Shown here one piece after another: positions 1 to 29,191 of a DNA stretch of 64,000 nt; positions within the stretch are counted from its first letter, which is position 1, and the number at the start of each line of letters is the position of its first letter. Made by a program: the position numbers and the translations under genes. The stretch is from Anseranas semipalmata. Its lineage: Eukaryota; Chordata; Aves; Anseriformes; Anseranatidae. The notes under the pieces are model-generated. The model worked only from the letters and a program-made list of their open reading frames with translations. It was not told the DNA's origin and made no database searches. The stretch spans positions 802,766-866,765 of the forward strand of contig VXAA01004296.1 of NCBI GenBank assembly GCA_013399115.1. Reading direction: 5' to 3'.

Positions 1-1105
1 AATGCAAATCCATGGCATTAGCCAAGAAGAAACACGATTCTGGGGGGGATCACAGCAGACTGGGAGACTGCTCCAGAAAGTCACAGTGTATTTCAGCTAA
101 TGCTGAACACACCTGTACTCAGGAACAAAATAGATGGGACAGAAACTCCTGGCACCTTTTCTATAACCCACAAAGCAAGCGACACAAATAACATAACAGC
201 TTGATCTGTTTGTTTTCTGTATAAACTTAGGAATGAATCCAAGCTTCTTGCTTTCTTGCCAGCTGAACGATCATGAAGTAGACTAAAGAGCTGTGAGAGG
301 TCGTTGAAAAGTTTCAAGCTGCATTTAGCTGAGATAAATATACACATACCATACCCTGCAGCCAGCAAAAGAAATGAAGTTCAGGGACCTGATAACTCCG
401 TATTGGGTTTGTATGACGTCTTTCCCATTCACCCCAGCACATCTTATTCTTATCCCTCTCTGCTTATTTCAATCTTTCTCTCAGCCTTCTTGTGTCAATA
501 TTTAACTTTAGCCAACACATTGGTAGGTTTTTTAATCCAAATACTGCTGCCTGTTGCTGTTCTCGCTGGTCCTTGCTGGTCTGTTCATTTGCTTTCTGTC
601 CTTTCTGCAGCATATTTTTCAAATAGCATCTGAAAACTATTTTTTTTTCTTATCCTTTAAAGGAGCTGAAATACCTCAATAACAACAGCTACAGAAGAAG
701 AATGAAGCAGAAGAGAGGTCATGTATAAATAGAAATTAATAAATCTCCTCTTATGGGTAAGGTGACCATGACCTGGCTCTCCATATACCACTCCTACATT
801 ACTCTTCCGATGTAAAACTTTCATGCCACGTAAGTGTTGAGTGAGCCTTTTAGGTGTCTTAAGTCTCAGTGAACGTTTATGGTTGCAGGCTGTTAAAAAC
901 CCAAGCTACTTGTAAAGTGTCAAACATACTTATGTGTTTTGGAAAAACTTATTCTAATTCTAGGTCTTGGCACCTATTTTCTTGCCTCATACAACTGAGC
1001 ACATCTCTCAAAGGAGGCCAGGCAGTTTGCTGTCTCTGTCTGTGACTCCTTTCTGGCTTAATCACTGCTAAAGTACACCCACTGGAGGAAAACCTCGCCA
1101 CTTAC
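1..1105 (-). other. RPS6KA2: Start of the next intron, cut by window edge
   Basis: Intron sequence downstream of the TMLAG exon; its acceptor is not in the window. No further RSK exon (expected to begin with TPFANGP-type residues) is present. Nothing else recognised. Confidence 0.8.
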
Positions 1106-1182
1106 CCTGCCAACATGGTGTACAACAGGATCCCCAGGCTCCAGATGTCACAGGCTGCATCGTAACCTTGGCGTTTAAGGAC
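1106..1182 (-). CDS. RPS6KA2: RSK3 exon: C-terminal kinase F helix (last exon in window)
   Basis: 77 bases encoding VLKRQGYDAACDIWSLGILL then YTMLA and two bases of Gly. The Asp of CDIWSLG is the F-helix aspartate that holds the catalytic loop. ILLYTMLAG fits RSK3 (and RSK1) rather than RSK2, which has VLLYTMLTG as remembered. The donor GTAAG at 1105-1101 shows that the gene continues to the left; the exons for the rest of the C-lobe, the autoinhibitory helix and the ERK-docking tail are outside. Confidence 0.95.
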
Positions 1183-4100
1183 CTATGTGAAGAAAAGACA
1201 GGGCTGAAAATTAGTTAATCCACATTCCTGCATTTTTGCTTCTGGGTTGTGAAAAGCACTGATCGGGGTTTTATCTGGTAACATTTCCAGGGCTTGCCCT
1301 CATATCTGCCTCGAACAGGTGACTGCTTCAGGAGCTAAATGTTCGGTTGTGGCATGGGGCAAGGTGGGACCCAGGCTGGAGTTCGCTGGTTGGTGTGCAA
1401 GCCCAGCACAACTGCCACCTCCACAGGGATGGAGCTGAGGGCGGATTGTTGGCCTTCAACAAACGTCTCTCTGACCATCTAACACACAAAAAAGCAGAGC
1501 AACCCTCTTTGCTTACTTCAGTGTTTCAAAACATTTCTTAAAGGAAGCTACTTAATACTTTGAAACGTGTCCTCCTAGATGTCACCAAGTCTGCTGTGGA
1601 TGCAACATGCACAGGGCTGAGTGGCAGTGGTAGGCATGTCTGAGCTTTATTTGGATTTGATAGAGCAAATGGATGCTCACTAACTCATATTTAGTGTCAG
1701 ACTAGTACAGATCCATGACAAGTGCAAAGAAAGCTAGAAGACTTATCTTACTTTTAGTTTAAGAAAAGTGGTGGCATTTAGACTAGGCTTAACAGGCAAC
1801 AGGATAAAACCTGATGACTTTTCCCTGTGGGGAAAACAGACTCCATGGTACTCAGCAGAGATCTGAGTAGGTTCAGTATTGGTACAGTATGGACAGCCAG
1901 ACCAGTAAGGGTGTAATCTGGATTTCATTTATGCTAATGCACACCAGAAGAAATGTCTGAGTCACTGCAGGTCCAAGTGAAAGCAAAGTCACTGACTGAC
2001 ACAGCACTGCTGAGATTAGGGGAAGAACTTTGTTTCTCTTTGGCTCAGAAAGGCTCAGGAGCCACCTCCGGATCTTCCATTTGCTCATAAAAGCAAACTA
2101 CCATTCCATTTATTTAACTTCAACTGTGACACACAAGCAGAGTTTTGCCCCCTTCTGGTGGATCAGTAGATACTTTTTTTTTTTTTTGCAAAACACGTGA
2201 AAAAGGAATGTACAAATTCAGCAAGTCTTTTTCTGACCTGGAGGCTTATTACCCAGTAGTGATTTCAGCTATTTGAAGTTTATTGCAGAAAAGACCAAGC
2301 GTTGCTAGAAAAAAAAACAGTTTCAGAAAATTTTGCTTTGACAGATTTTACAAATGATGAGTGGTAAAGCAACCATCTGCCAGGTATGCTGCTGAGTGAA
2401 CATTTGCTACCTTGAAAAAATATGGAGAAAAAAATGCACTTTCTCCTGTTGAAAAAGCTGGTAAAAAACCTGCTTCTGCATCTCTCTCCTCCACATCGTG
2501 TGTACTCTCTGGCTGTTTTAATTGTTTCTATTTCTTTAGTTCCTGTGTTCATTGCCCCTCTATTATGTTAGTTTTTATGGAAAAAAAAAAATCTTTGCTA
2601 TTTGTCAAACTCAGTTGCTTCTTGCTTCATGTGTGAGACTGAATGCCCAACATTTATCTTTTGGTGTGGGCATTGTTGTTGCTTCTTAAACAGTTATGCT
2701 TTCACTGCCATCAGTGTCTTCCTTCCTCAAATTACCAAGGACAATTGAGTCAAAAGCAAAAGACAGAAAAATGGGCCAGTGATGAAGTTTAGAGGAGCAG
2801 GCTATTAAACAAGTGGTTACACAACTCCAAAATGATGGGCAGGTGTTGCTGCATGCTGTCATTCAGTTTGAAACAACTCTGCTAGATAACAGAGACATTC
2901 ACTCTGTGCTATTGCCTAGGAAAGCGTTGGTGGCAATTACTTCTCATCAGCAGCAATGTCACCCCATGGATAACAACAGTAGACAGTGAGAGTTACTAGT
3001 TAGTGACACTGCCATTGTAAAATGTCTCCAGCAGGTTTTTGCAACTGTGGTTAAAGCAAGAACGTTAAGCTGGCAGGATCAAGTGTTGGAAACTTTGGCC
3101 AAAAAGATTAGTATTTGTTCCAGGGGGCAGACATCACTGAACAATAGCAGGCACGTGTCTTCAAACAAATCTAAGCAAAGGCAAGAAATCTAAGCTCAGT
3201 GAAAGAGCTTTGCAAAAGTTGCAGTGGGTTCCTGCTCTAGTGGAGGCTGAAAAATTTACCATGTAGAAGGGTTTTAGGTCACCTAGGGAATTTGGTGGGA
3301 TCTGAAATATGCGCATGAGCTGGTTCTTAGCTCCACACATGGCAGGGCGTTGCGGTGCCAAGGACCAAATGTCCACTGGGTTCATTCAGTTCTGATGATG
3401 GCTCAGATGTTTATACAACCCCCTCTTATTTCTATGTGTTTTGATTTAGTGGATTAACAGTGCTATGAATATAGGCTTTTCTCAGCTGTGATACAAGCAG
3501 GGATGTGTATGGATATGAAAGCTAATAAAAAATCTTATCATTTCAAATGCCAAAATAAAAGTTCTTCATGGATCTTGGAGGAAATTTGCAGAATAAAGTC
3601 CTTTTGCTTTGTCTAGCTGGACCCTGCTGCACTACAGGGATGCAGTAGGCTGTGGCTTTCCTCCTGACCCACCCTGGCTGTTCTCTCTCTGCAAACGACA
3701 CTACTCGCACTAGGTGGCAGAGTGCTTCTTTCTCTCAGGAGCTTTCAGCTTTTCAGATGTTCTCATCTAAACCCCAAATTAAATGTTTCCTCAATAAAGG
3801 GAGACTCGAGTATGCAAACATGTCATCATTCCTCTGCCACTGTCCTCTTGTGTCATCAGCTCAGCTGACTTTCTGCCTTCTCGTTTTACTGTCATAAGCA
3901 TATCACAGATGCCGCAGCGGGGCTCAGACAGAGAAGGCAGGTCCAGGCCAGAGGGCAGCATTATATCACAGGTAAAATGTAAAAGCACTTAAGGCTTTAT
4001 GTAAGCTCCCTGCCAGTCCTGGTAATGTTTCAACTAATCTCCAACGTTTCCTGTATTAGCTGGACCTGTCTTACTCATCACAAACGTCTGGGACCATGAT

Positions 4101-4900
4101 TTCTGCTTTCAGTTCAAATCGGAAGAGGCTAACCTGAAAAAGCATTGGTCTGCCAACGTTTGTGATTACAGACACTATACAAAATAACCCATCATGAAAA
4201 ATAGCTACACCTATTTTAATCACGTTGTGTCTTGGAGAAAACCTCAGTCCTTTAAATCTTGCAAACACAATTAATTTTCGGTTTGGAAATTAAAATGCTA
4301 TGGTGCCACAGAACTTTTGTTACTTATTTTGATAAATTTTACACAGCTCATTCCAGTATCTAAAATGAAAATCCAACCAAACAGCAATAAAATAACAAAC
4401 CAATCTGTCTTGGCAGTGGAATATTTTTGCTGAAAAAAATCTGCTTTGAATTTATACTGCCTCTGGCAATGGTCTCAATTTAACAAATTCTCTTTCTGAT
4501 GCTGGAAGGCTGTGATCCTTGTATCTTTTGGCATCACGAAAGGACAATGTACAGAAAGATTACCCCATTTTTCACTTCGCAGTTGCATCCACACAGATGA
4601 GGTGGAGGACAGTTATGGGGAAGAAAAGATTGATGAACAATACCGACTGAGAGAAAGTGGCATTTGGCAGTAGAGGACAGATGAAGTATTGAAAGGCAAT
4701 AGTTTTGTATTTTTCTTACACGGACCATAACAAGCAGAGGTGGACACACATTTGAAGTTGTGTATTGCAAATACAAAAATTGTGGATGAGCATCACTACA
4801 AGAAATAGAAAATAACCCAGGAAAATAACCTCTTGGTCCTTCACTGGAAGGAAGCAGCTACAAAATTCTCAAGTGTCCAATACAGCGAATGGCCAAAACA

Positions 4901-4931
4901 ATCCAAACAGCTGTTATATCCAAACAGCTGT
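4901..4931. repeat. Perfect 14-base direct repeat with E-box
   Basis: ATCCAAACAGCTGT at 4901-4914 and again at 4918-4931, three bases apart. Each contains the CAGCTG E-box. Confidence 0.9.
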
Positions 4932-4941
4932 GGGAACAAAA

Positions 4942-4957
4942 CCCCACTGCAGTGGGG
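4942..4957. repeat. 16-base perfect palindrome
   Basis: CCCCACTGCAGTGGGG, uninterrupted, ten bases after the direct repeat. Confidence 0.9.
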
Positions 4958-4989
4958 CTGCTTTAGAGGAGCAGTGCTCACCGGCGATG

Positions 4990-5075
4990 CAGAACCACCT
5001 TTCCCCAGGCTTCAGGCAAGCTATTTGGCCCACCTCTATTTCCCCATCTGTAAAAATGGGAAAGCATCCCTCTCC
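4990..5075 (+). mobile_element. MIR-like SINE relic
   Basis: The core CTATTTCCCCATCTGTAAAA followed by ATGGG, preceded by GGCAAGCTATTTGGCCCACC, matches the 3' half of MIR (GGCAAGTCACTTAACCTCT..CAGTTTCCCCATCTGTAAAATGGG) as I remember it. Fragment only, ends approximate. Confidence 0.6.
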
Positions 5076-5113
5076 CCCCTCAGACAGGTGTCGCTGGGGC
5101 AGCTGAGGTTTTC

Positions 5114-5153
5114 GTAGGGATGAGAACCACCAGGTAGGGATGAGAACCCCCAG
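5114..5153. repeat. 20-base tandem duplication
   Basis: Unit at 5114-5133 repeated at 5134-5153 with one mismatch (C for A). The sequence then continues with GTATTGC. Confidence 0.9.
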
Positions 5154-5572
5154 GTATTGCAATTTAGCAGAAAAGGGCAGGTCGGTTCTGGTCTGCTACT
5201 CAAACAGTCTTTTACCCCATGAGCAGCTCTGCAGAGTAAAGGATAAGAAACTGGTATAGGAGGATAAGAAGCTGAGACATTTGACACAACAAAGAAATTC
5301 ACTCCTTGTTTCCAAAATGAGAGTAAGGACAGACAGGTAGGCCTGGGAGAGAGGAGTTTCAAGACCTGTACAATTTCCTTATCTTTACTATAGTTCCTAC
5401 ATCCACCCTAACAGGGGGATCAGTGCTAGAAAAGCTCAAGAGGAGAGATGTTTCTTTAGCTCAATCACATCAATGGCAAACCTCCCACTGACTTCAGCGT
5501 TGTAAAGATTTCAACTACGGATATTTCTTTCGAGTCTTATTCCTGATATCAAGATTTCCCTTCTAAGCCTTA

Positions 5573-7233
<1,661 letters not shown>

Positions 7234-7392
7234 GCCCTGGGAGTGCAGGTAGTCCACAGTCCTGGTGATGGTGCACAGCACAGCGCTGGCCTCTCGCTCT
7301 GAGAAGCACTTCTGCCGAAGAATGCGGTCCAGGAGCTCGCCTCCCCGCATCAGCTCCATCACCAGGTACACGTATTTCCCATCATCGTAGAC
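7234..7392 (-). CDS. RPS6KA2: RSK3 exon: C-terminal kinase hinge and helices D-E
   Basis: 159 bases, 53 codons: [68 protein letters not shown] is the hinge and adenine-contact region, with Met-Glu-Leu-Met at the hinge; the second half is the D and E helices leading into the catalytic loop. LRQKCF and REASAV differ from the human RSK3 LRQRYF and REASDV as remembered. Donor GTAAG, acceptor CTCTTCCAG. A C-rich tract lies about 100 nt into the following intron. Confidence 0.96.
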
Positions 7393-22758
<15,366 letters not shown>

Positions 22759-22884
22759 CTTCACTGCAAACTCTGTTTCTGTTGCTTTATGAACACATCT
22801 CTTGCACACCGAATAGGAGCCAATTCCTATGTCCTCCTTGATCTCATATCCATCTGTAAAGTGAATATTGTTCCCATGTAATTG
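22759..22884 (-). CDS. RPS6KA2: RSK3 exon: C-terminal kinase glycine loop and catalytic Lys
   Basis: 126 bases, 42 codons, in phase at both ends: [20 protein letters not shown] then [20 protein letters not shown] and VK. It opens the CaMK-type C-terminal kinase. GIGSYSV is the nucleotide-binding glycine loop and the Lys of AVK at the exon end is the ATP-anchoring lysine. The Cys of SVCKR lies in the region of RSK targeted by cysteine-reactive inhibitors in other work, but this is in the C-terminal domain and not verified here. Ile replaces Val in GIGSYS. Donor GTAAG. Confidence 0.95.
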
Positions 22885-24624
22885 CTATAGAGAAAGACAA
22901 AATAAGGTAATCAGGACATGGGTATGTAAACGCAAGGACTAGCCTAGTCTTAACGAAGTGCTTGATCTCATCTTCTCCACAGAATTCTCTTGTCTTAGCT
23001 GGTTTTCAACATCCAGCTAAAAAAATCCAAAGCTCTTTACCTAAGCAAGTGTATCCCAGCCCTTTTCAGACTCTTTTCAGTCTCTAAGATGGAGTTGCCC
23101 ATTTAGAAGTAATGGCAAAAAAAGCAGCAATTTTCTAAACTATTTATGGAATGCAGACAACCACTTCCTATTAGAAATTCAGAGGGAACTGTGGGCCCAA
23201 ATCTCTTGGCAAACCCACATTTCTTGACAATATAAATTTATTTCTAATTACTGAAGGGCTGGATAACATATAAACCGCTAATAGCTTCACAGGTTTCAAA
23301 ACAGATACCCCACATATGGGGTGTATCTCCAGTCCACGGGAGATCTTGTAAAGGATATGTTTAACTATGATTTCAGTGTGAGAGAAAAGTTATCATTTTA
23401 AGCCAGCATAACTTGAGAAAATATTTTTTTCTCGTGAAAATAAAAGGAAAATACTTCAACATTTCTAATTTTATTTATTGAGAGGTATAAAATGAACGAT
23501 GGCACCACTAGTTCATGTGCCCTTTGGAATGCATTCGGGCAGGTGGATTGGTTAGGTGGTGATGGCTTCCCAAAGCCTAAATCTGAGGCCTTGCTACAAA
23601 CTCCATTCCAGGACTCAAAAAAATGACCAGCAGCTCTACAAATCCTCTAGGATCTTCTGTCTAAAAATGTATCCTCATTAGTAAAGCCCACACAGATCCT
23701 TCTAAGACACGTAAGACATGCAACCTTGTAGGACATGCACATGATTAATTCAATACATTTTTACAAGAAAAAACATGTTTTCTGGGATGTAATTGCTTGG
23801 GTAACAATTCACTTAGTGGTACATAAGAGAATCTTTAAGAACAAACTATCGATTATTAAAATAGGGATGAAAACTGACATTATAGGCAAGGACTCTCCCC
23901 TTGAGACGTGTACCTCTTGCTGCAGGTAAGGGAGGAACTTCTTTGTGGGAAAATTTGCTGCATCTTTCAGCAGCGCAGTTCTTCTCCCAATTCACTGTTC
24001 CTCTGATCTGTTGAGCCATTTGTAGCAATTTATTTCTGGTTTACACCAATGGGAAATTACAATAACTGGAGAGCATGTCATAGGAGAATGGCAGCAAGAA
24101 ACCAAGTGTCTGGCAATTGTCCTTCCCCTGTCAAGCCACTCTGGGTTATGTGAGTACAACCAGGCTCTTGTGCAATTACAACAGGAGCACTGTGGCCTTT
24201 TATACACAGGAGCTTGGGCTCCATGTGTATTGGAGCCTACAAGAGTTGTTCGTTAAGCCCCTCTGCCAATACAGACTGTATCACATAATTCAAGACATAC
24301 CTATTGAGAATGACATCATTCACTGAAAAAACAACACTCCTTTACCTGCCTTGTATGCACAACTGGAATAGTGTTTCAGGTATTCAGAAGTACTTTTCAT
24401 TTGAGCTGTGATAAGGCGTGATCCCTATTTCATTTATAGGACAGTGGAGAACATGAATATAAAGATAAAAGCCTTTGGAAAAGAAAAATCCCATTTTCCA
24501 TCTCCTACATGCTGTGTGGAAACAGATGAGGGTTGGGCAGCTGTGAAATGCTGAGGCAGTTTAAATACAATACACACACATGTATCTGCCCATCATATGT
24601 GAAGTTTAACATCAGCATCTGTAC
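22885..24624 (-). other. RPS6KA2: Intron (1.7 kb)
   Basis: Ordinary AT-rich intronic sequence separating the linker exon from the first exon of the C-terminal kinase. Acceptor CTATAG. Nothing else recognised. Confidence 0.85.
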
Positions 24625-24755
24625 CTGCACAATTGGATGAACGGTGATTTTGTGCACATCTTGCTGTGCAGGCTCCTGCACCAAGTTAGAGGCAACAAAG
24701 CTGAACCCTCTGAAAAGATGATGAGCATTGGCACTTGGAGGAACACCTGGGGAAT
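24625..24755 (-). CDS. RPS6KA2: RSK3 exon: linker with hydrophobic motif
   Basis: 131 bases. Two bases complete Asp, followed by [20 protein letters not shown] and [20 protein letters not shown] then IVQ. Ser of DSPG is the equivalent of RSK1 Ser363 (turn motif). Ser of FRGFSF is the hydrophobic-motif site (RSK1 Ser380) phosphorylated by the C-terminal kinase to dock PDK1. The rest is the flexible linker to the second kinase domain, the least conserved part of the window, where the Asn-Leu-Val and Lys-Ile-Thr positions differ from human as remembered. Acceptor TTCTACAG, donor GTACAG. Confidence 0.96.
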
Positions 24756-27700
24756 CTGTAGAAGGAAGAAAACGACTTCATGAGCTGCACAAAGGATTAG
24801 ATGTAATAGCACAGCACCAGCAATAGACAAAGTCACCTCTGCAAGTCAGCAGCAGACTCTGCTGAATTGGTAGACATGCATGAATCTAATTCACCTCTAT
24901 AATCAAGACTTTGTTGTGCCTTCTCCATCCCTCTCCTATGGATCTGAACAGTGCAGGGATATTATTTGCAAGGATCTCTCCTCTTGGATACAGAAGTTTT
25001 TTCACAGTGGATGTCCATTCCAATGCAAATCACTGCCTGTGCCAGGAGTTTGCACAGAGAGAAGGCACAGGACAGCGAGGCTAGGAGAAAGATGGATAGT
25101 TCAAGGCAGGACACCCCTTTGGCTTAGCAAAAGTTCTTCATGGAGTGAAAAAAAGCTGCAAGATGCTTTATCTGTCCTTTGTGGCACACCTTGACTACAG
25201 AAATTACAAAAGCTAAAGTAATGTGGTGTGGTGTGTGGGTGAGGAGAATGCAAAAGAGAAAAGACCTGAAGCAAGGGTAAAAGCATGATGCTCCAGCAGT
25301 GGTGGTTTGCAGTCTCAAAATGGTCTTTCTGGCACAGCTTTAGGAGCTGAGACCTCCCCCGTCAGCAGAGGAACATCGGGGGTTCAAAGAGCCCTGAATT
25401 GCTCTGCCTTTGGAATGAAACAACTAGAGAACAGTCCCTGTTAACTATGCCACCACTCACTGAGAGAAACACCCCACCAAAGCAGGGAGAGAAGAGGCAC
25501 ACTTCACTTAAGAGTTCTGAAATGCTTTGAAGAGATCTTTCTCCCCATTGTATGTTTGTCCCGGGCATTTCCATAAGCAGTAAGAGCAGCACGGTAAACC
25601 ATCCCTGGGTAGCTGGGCAGCTGGCTGGTGTTATAAAAAATATACTGCGCAACTTCGCTCATCTTTTATTTGTTCTATTTTCCCCTCACCTTTGTATTTC
25701 CTCCAATGCAACATGTGATTTATCATGACAAGGTTTAGTCCTTCTGAAGCTATAATATGGTAAAAACAACTGATCTGCTCAGGAATAAACAAAACTGAGA
25801 CTGCAGCTAATTCTACGTCTCATTACAAAGTCTCCTCAGCTTTGACCAGAGTCAGAAATAAGGACAGCAAGTCTGACCTCACTCCAAAGTATGTGGAAAA
25901 GCTTGTTTTTTCGTCAAATGATGTGGGCTATTTGTTTATCTCAGTGTGTTGATGGGCGCTGTCCTTGCAAATACATGGATGAATCACACCAGACCTCTTG
26001 CATCATTTGGTAATTCTTACAACGGCATATACGCTACAGTAATTTTCCAAAAAGGATTAATTAAGGGAAAAAAAAAAACATTTGTTTTGAAAAAGGAAGG
26101 GGAATAATTCAGATCTGAACACTCCTGATCTTCAGGAAAGCTGTGATTCAGCTCCAAACCACAAATGCTAGGTCATCTCTATTTAAAATAACTGTTCCTT
26201 CATAATACACTGCTAATCTCTTTATCAAACACTGTAAGAGATACTGATTATTTGGAGTTTAATATTAAATATTCTTCACCACTGACTGATATGCCCATCA
26301 TATGAACTAGATGTTAAAACACGTGTTAGATACAAAACTGTTTAAATCATGTAAACTAACTGATAGTTTTGAACTATCATTTTCCTAGTCTTGATAAATC
26401 CAGAATCATTTCATATTTCTGAATTAGACCCACATGCAAACACCAATCTTGTATAATGGTTATCTTCCTAACTCTGAAAGCCATAATGCCTTGTCCCACT
26501 TGAGAATCTAACATTACAGGATTTATAAAGAGTTCATAAATCTTAAGTAATTTACTTCAATATGCTTCACTGGGGTTAGCAAACATTATTTTCTTATTTG
26601 CAGAAGAGGAGTTTTAGATCCCTGAGGTGCGATTTTATACACTTTTTCTCAGCAGTAAAGCCAGCCTAATATGTCTTTGCCAGATATGGAACACCACCCT
26701 ATCACTTAAAATAGTACAACTATTTGTGGACTGAACACTAAGTTGGATCGCCACAATGATTTTGGTTTGATCCTTGTTCAAATCACCACTTATAAACTGG
26801 ATCGCTTCAGTCTCCTGCTCCCTGTTAGGCTCCATAGATAGCCGAGTCAACACAAATGAGATGTTGGTCCACACTGGTGCACTTCAGAAATGAGTGGTCA
26901 GAAAAAACAACTCCAACTCAGATGAATCCCTGAGAAACGGTAATGTGAAACTATACCTATAACGATGAACTGTCAGTGTCGGAACCTGCATCTTTGGCAT
27001 CCCCTGAGGAGAGCTCAGGAACCTGCAGAAAGCTGTTTCAACCTCCAGGCTAAAGAAAGCTTTTTGTGATACAGCAAACTACTAGACTGGCAAGGTACTG
27101 GATCCAAAACTTTGACATAAATCTGATTCCAGGCAGTAGAGCTCATTCAAAAAGACAGAGTGCAAAATGACTGTATGTGTCTGTGCCTCTCCTTGGTAAT
27201 ATACTTGTGCTGCCAGTCTGCAAGGGCTTTTCTATTGCTCTGGAAGTGTACAGGAACTCACACTTCCAATTACACTCATTCTGAAATTATAGGGTTTGAT
27301 TCTCAGGCCACATTCCATAACAGCATGAAGCAGAACCACGACAGGCCATCTCCTTACTCCAGCCCCCACCCCAAGACAAACCTTATGAATCAGTGTCTTG
27401 CAGGAGATATCAAACTGAATTAGGCAATAGTAGTAACACATACAGTGTAAAATATAATCCTGGACATCAGCACATGCATGAAGTACAAGGGTTTTCATGA
27501 CAGTACAATGGATGATGTGTGAATTTCCAAAACAATCCGAACTCTCAGTGTTTCTCTGAGACTTTCCTGGGAAGCACCAACCTACACGTCTCTCAAGATC
27601 AGACTAACTTGCAGTCTCTAATATTTTAGAGAAATGGGCATATGAGTCCTCTGAAATCCGAATTAAAGCTAAAGTCAGAGGTGTGAAATATATTTGCCTT

Positions 27701-27830
27701 GTTTCCAGGCAACGGCATAAAAATATCAGAACATCACTAACATATACCAGAAATAGGCAGATGTTCCAGTTAGGTCCAAATAACCGGAGTATAACCTTTT
27801 TTTATAGCTTATGTAAGACTGCACATCCTC

Positions 27831-27878
27831 ACAAAACAAACAAAGAAACAAAGAAAGAAACAAACAAACAAAAAAACC
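27831..27878. repeat. CAAA/GAAA simple repeat
   Basis: A 48-base purine-rich tetranucleotide-like tract alternating CAAA and GAAA units. Confidence 0.85.
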
Positions 27879-27948
27879 TCAAAACTAGGAACCAAGACTA
27901 GAATCCATGTATAGCTGTTATAGCTGGGATTACCCTTCTGAGATTAAC

Positions 27949-28033
27949 GATATTCTTGCTTTCCACTCAGAGAGTGGAAAGACAATGTTTTGTGCAACAA
28001 TCAATATACACTGCACAAAACGTGATATTCTTG
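27949..28033. repeat. Two perfect hairpins flanked by 10-base direct repeats
   Basis: GATATTCTTG at 27949-27958 and 28024-28033 flank a 65-base segment. Inside it CTTTCCACTC (27959-27968) pairs with GAGTGGAAAG (27972-27981) over a 3-base loop, and GTTTTGTGCA (27987-27996) pairs with TGCACAAAAC (28012-28021) over a 15-base loop. All arms are perfect 10-mers. The origin is unknown; a small non-autonomous insertion is possible. Confidence 0.6.
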
Positions 28034-28562
28034 TTAGGAAATTGAAATTATAGGAGCAACATGCTCACTGCAAGGATTTTCTAAATATTGTAGGCCAAAT
28101 TCACCTTTGGCATAACTTCACTGATCTGTGAACTTGATGATTCTCCATTACTGTTAACCATGTATTAACTTCCAACAGTACATAGTCTATGTGACTTCAT
28201 AATTAAAGAAAACATCTATGGAATGTATCATTAAATACTAACCTGCAGAGATGCAAGGTTCTTTGAAGTTGAGGTTATTTAAAACAGTAATATTCAGCTA
28301 ATATAAGCAACAATAATAGTAATAAAATAGCCAAATAACAATTAGTTTTACTACAAAAAATGCAGACATATTAATGTGAAGTTGGTGAAATGTTTATGAG
28401 CTTCTTTTCTTAGAAATGCAAAATACTCTCTGCTTCCTGCTGGATGTTGCAAAATCCAACAGTCCCACAGGTGATCAGACTTTTTGACTCAGTTGGAATG
28501 GGGAGGGAGAGGATGACTGAATCACCAAAAAAGATCTGTCACCCATGTGCCATTGCACTAAC

Positions 28563-28665
28563 CTGTGGGGGTCCGAGATGTGAATTCTGGATCAAAATGA
28601 AAGGTGTCTTCTGGCCGTCCCACTGCGGGCTTGAAAGGTGGCTTGATTTCTTTCCTGTATAGTTT
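28563..28665 (-). CDS. RPS6KA2: RSK3 exon: AGC C-tail, turn-motif region
   Basis: 103 bases encoding [20 protein letters not shown], then [14 protein letters not shown] and the first base of Asp. This is the AGC-kinase C-terminal tail: the PPFKP element contacts the N-lobe, and FDPEFT leads to the turn motif. Thr in RTP is the equivalent of RSK1 Thr359, an ERK-dependent site. Acceptor CTTGTAG; donor GTTAG at 28562 downward, not the commonest form. Lys as first residue is Thr in the human protein as I remember it. Confidence 0.95.
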
Positions 28666-29093
28666 CTACAAGGAGAAGAGCAGGTCACAATCAGCAACAC
28701 AACAACAAACTCTATGCCTTCAGTACCCGTATATAGGCTCCCCTGCTTTGTTTAGGGTGTCCTTTGTCAGATCAGTGCCATCCTTGCAAGATTGACAAAG
28801 AGGAAGATGAAGCCACAGCTCTGGCTCTTGCTTGACTGGTAGGCTTAAAATCTGTGCCCTGGATGGTCCCTGCAGTTTTTAGTTACTAGGACCTGGAATG
28901 TAAATACAAATGCTTCTGGTCAAAATTTAGCCCACAGACTGACACAATATTCCAGCTGGGGAATCTGAAAATTCACTGATCTTATGGGCAGGATGGGCAC
29001 ATGCAATGGTAGCACTGAGAAACTGTACACGGGTGAGTGCAGCATCACAGCAACAACAACGAGCACAAAGAACCGCTAGGAAGTGGTGACTGC

Positions 29094-29191
29094 TTTAGCA
29101 TTTATTATTTGTCAAGAACTAGCAATATGTTTGATGCTCTGCCAGACGGAGCTGAGCAACAAGCCTTGCTGCTTGGAGCTCACAACCTAAA
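29094..29191 (+). repeat. Ancient interspersed-repeat relic
   Basis: TTTAGCATTTATTATTTGTC at the start and GGAGCTCACAACCTAAAC at the end resemble an old repeat common in reptile and bird genomes whose consensus contains TTTATTATTTGTATTA and GAGCTTACAATCTAA. I cannot name the family with certainty. Confidence 0.42.

Larger units (their letters stand above)
24756..28562 (-). other. RPS6KA2: Intron (3.8 kb)
   Basis: Holds a CAAA/GAAA-type simple repeat (27831-27878) and the double-hairpin segment flanked by direct repeats (27949-28033). The rest is AT-rich with no recognisable gene. Confidence 0.82.
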
